A stretch of DNA of 5,660 nt, taken from NCBI GenBank assembly GCA_002279765.1, contig NCCR01000363.1, positions 1-5,660 of the forward strand, read 5' to 3'. Below the pieces are notes generated by a model. That model had not been told where the DNA came from and did no database searches. It worked only from the letters and a program-made list of their open reading frames with translations. The translations under genes and the position numbers were made by a program. The DNA comes from Verrucomicrobia bacterium 12-59-8 (GTDB taxonomy: Bacteria; Verrucomicrobiota; Verrucomicrobiae; Verrucomicrobiales; Verrucomicrobiaceae). Positions 4,962-5,660 of the stretch are shown piece after piece. Position 1 is the stretch's first letter; the number at the start of each line of letters is the position of its first letter.

Positions 4962-5570
4962 ATGCCTCATGCCATGAAGTATCCATATCTGATGACCATC
5001 CCTCTTGTCGCCACTACCACAATGGCAGAGGCGCACGGTTCTGAAAACCACAGTGCCACCGCATTGCCCATGGGCCTCGATCCCGCACATCTGCACCTGC
5101 TGACCAACCACATGCCCATCTTCATAACGCTGTCCGGCTTGCTGGCAATGGGACTGGCTCTAGTATGGACCAAAGATCCAGACAGGCGCATCGCGCTGGT
5201 GCTGCTGCTCATCGGCACACTCGGCGGCTTGGTGACCTACTGGCTGGGCCAGCAGGCCTATAAACCAGTGCGCGGTTTGGCCGATGAAATGGGGCAAGAC
5301 TGGCTGGACCTGCACATGGAGCGGGCCGAGCAGGTGATCTGGCTGTTTTGGATCGCTGCTCTGGCGATCACCGGAGCCTTGGTGGCGGAGTGGCGGAAGC
5401 TTTGGTATGCCCTGCCTGTGACACTACTCGCCAGTGTCTTGGCTGCGGGCACGCTGGCGGTTTCAGGCTGGATCGCCGACGCGGGTGGCAAAATCCGCCA
5501 TTCCGAGATTCGCGGAGACGCGAAGGCCATCCCGGATGGTCATTCTGGAGCTGCGCCACATGAGCATTGA
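4962..5570 (+). CDS. Four-helix membrane protein with His-rich termini, function unknown
   Basis: The protein has 202 residues from ATG 4962. GGAG at 4955-4958 is three bases from this ATG. A second in-frame ATG at 4974 (MKYPYLMTIPLV) also opens a short signal-like segment and is nearly as good. The mature part starts AHGSENHS. Four hydrophobic helices lie at about 51-69, 77-96, 125-142 and 149-172. HLHLLTNHMPI (43-53) before helix 1 and LDLHMERAE (115-123) before helix 3 place His at similar membrane levels. These resemble the conserved His of a family of small four-helix proteins (pattern NHxP ... HxxxA) found with redox and metal genes, possibly DUF2231-like. This comparison is from memory. 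After helix 4 comes GGKIRHSEIR, and the tail ends in GHSGAAPHEH. A role in haem or metal binding at the inner membrane is inferred; no catalytic motif is seen. Confidence 0.78.
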   Translation: MPHAMKYPYLMTIPLVATTTMAEAHGSENHSATALPMGLDPAHLHLLTNHMPIFITLSGLLAMGLALVWTKDPDRRIALVLLLIGTLGGLVTYWLGQQAYKPVRGLADEMGQDWLDLHMERAEQVIWLFWIAALAITGALVAEWRKLWYALPVTLLASVLAAGTLAVSGWIADAGGKIRHSEIRGDAKAIPDGHSGAAPHEH

Positions 5571-5660
5571 TACCTGTTGGTAAAAAAGATAAACAAATCG
5601 CGAGGGGTTTCCAACGGAACGGCATTTAACCCACCAACTGCGGGAAACAACTCCGCTGAA

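Noticed and set aside
5571..5660. Possible promoter or start of another gene in the last 90 bases
   Set aside because: It contains an A-rich run and a TTCC-AAC-GGAA mini-palindrome but no start codon with an open frame and no convincing -35/-10 pair. The window ends before anything can be confirmed.

Overview
The window is about 5.7 kb of fairly GC-rich DNA from a Gram-negative bacterium. It holds a copper and metal-handling neighbourhood made mostly of exported proteins. The evidence for a Gram-negative host is a periplasmic CopA-type multicopper oxidase, a C-terminal segment that looks like an outer-membrane beta-barrel ending in Phe, and several Sec-type signal peptides. Start codons mostly lack a clear Shine-Dalgarno sequence, and the small exported proteins have a character I associate with Verrucomicrobiota. 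That lineage guess is tentative, because there is no rRNA or marker gene here.

Layout. Bases 1-1881 (+) carry the 3' part of a CopA/PcoA-like multicopper oxidase, cut off by the window edge inside its first copper motif. It has a long Met/His-rich insert between cupredoxin domains 2 and 3, and about 163 extra residues after the last copper motif. Bases 1931-3195 (+) hold one gene split by an apparent one-base deletion near 2269. It has a helix-hairpin-helix-like segment and a restriction-nuclease-like C-terminal domain, and is unrelated to copper. Bases 3208-3573 (-) encode a small exported protein whose mature N-terminus begins EHDHDH. It diverges from an exported protein of unknown function at 3722-4267 (+). 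A perfect 12-bp hairpin at 4305-4334 lies between that gene and the convergent gene at 4357-4761 (-), which encodes a secreted His/Tyr/Gly-rich repeat protein. That gene diverges from a four-helix membrane protein with His-rich ends at 4962-5570 (+). The last 90 bases contain no gene I can support.

How the genes may work together (inference). The oxidase would oxidise Cu(I), or bind copper, in the periplasm and may be tethered to the outer membrane. The His-rich secreted protein and the HDHDH protein could buffer metal. The membrane protein could take part in metal or haem-related redox handling. The split nuclease-like gene looks like a decaying insertion or a sequencing error in an otherwise metal-themed region. 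The most notable points are the oxidase/barrel fusion, the His/Tyr/Gly repeat protein with its five-base leader repeat, and the frameshifted nuclease-like gene.
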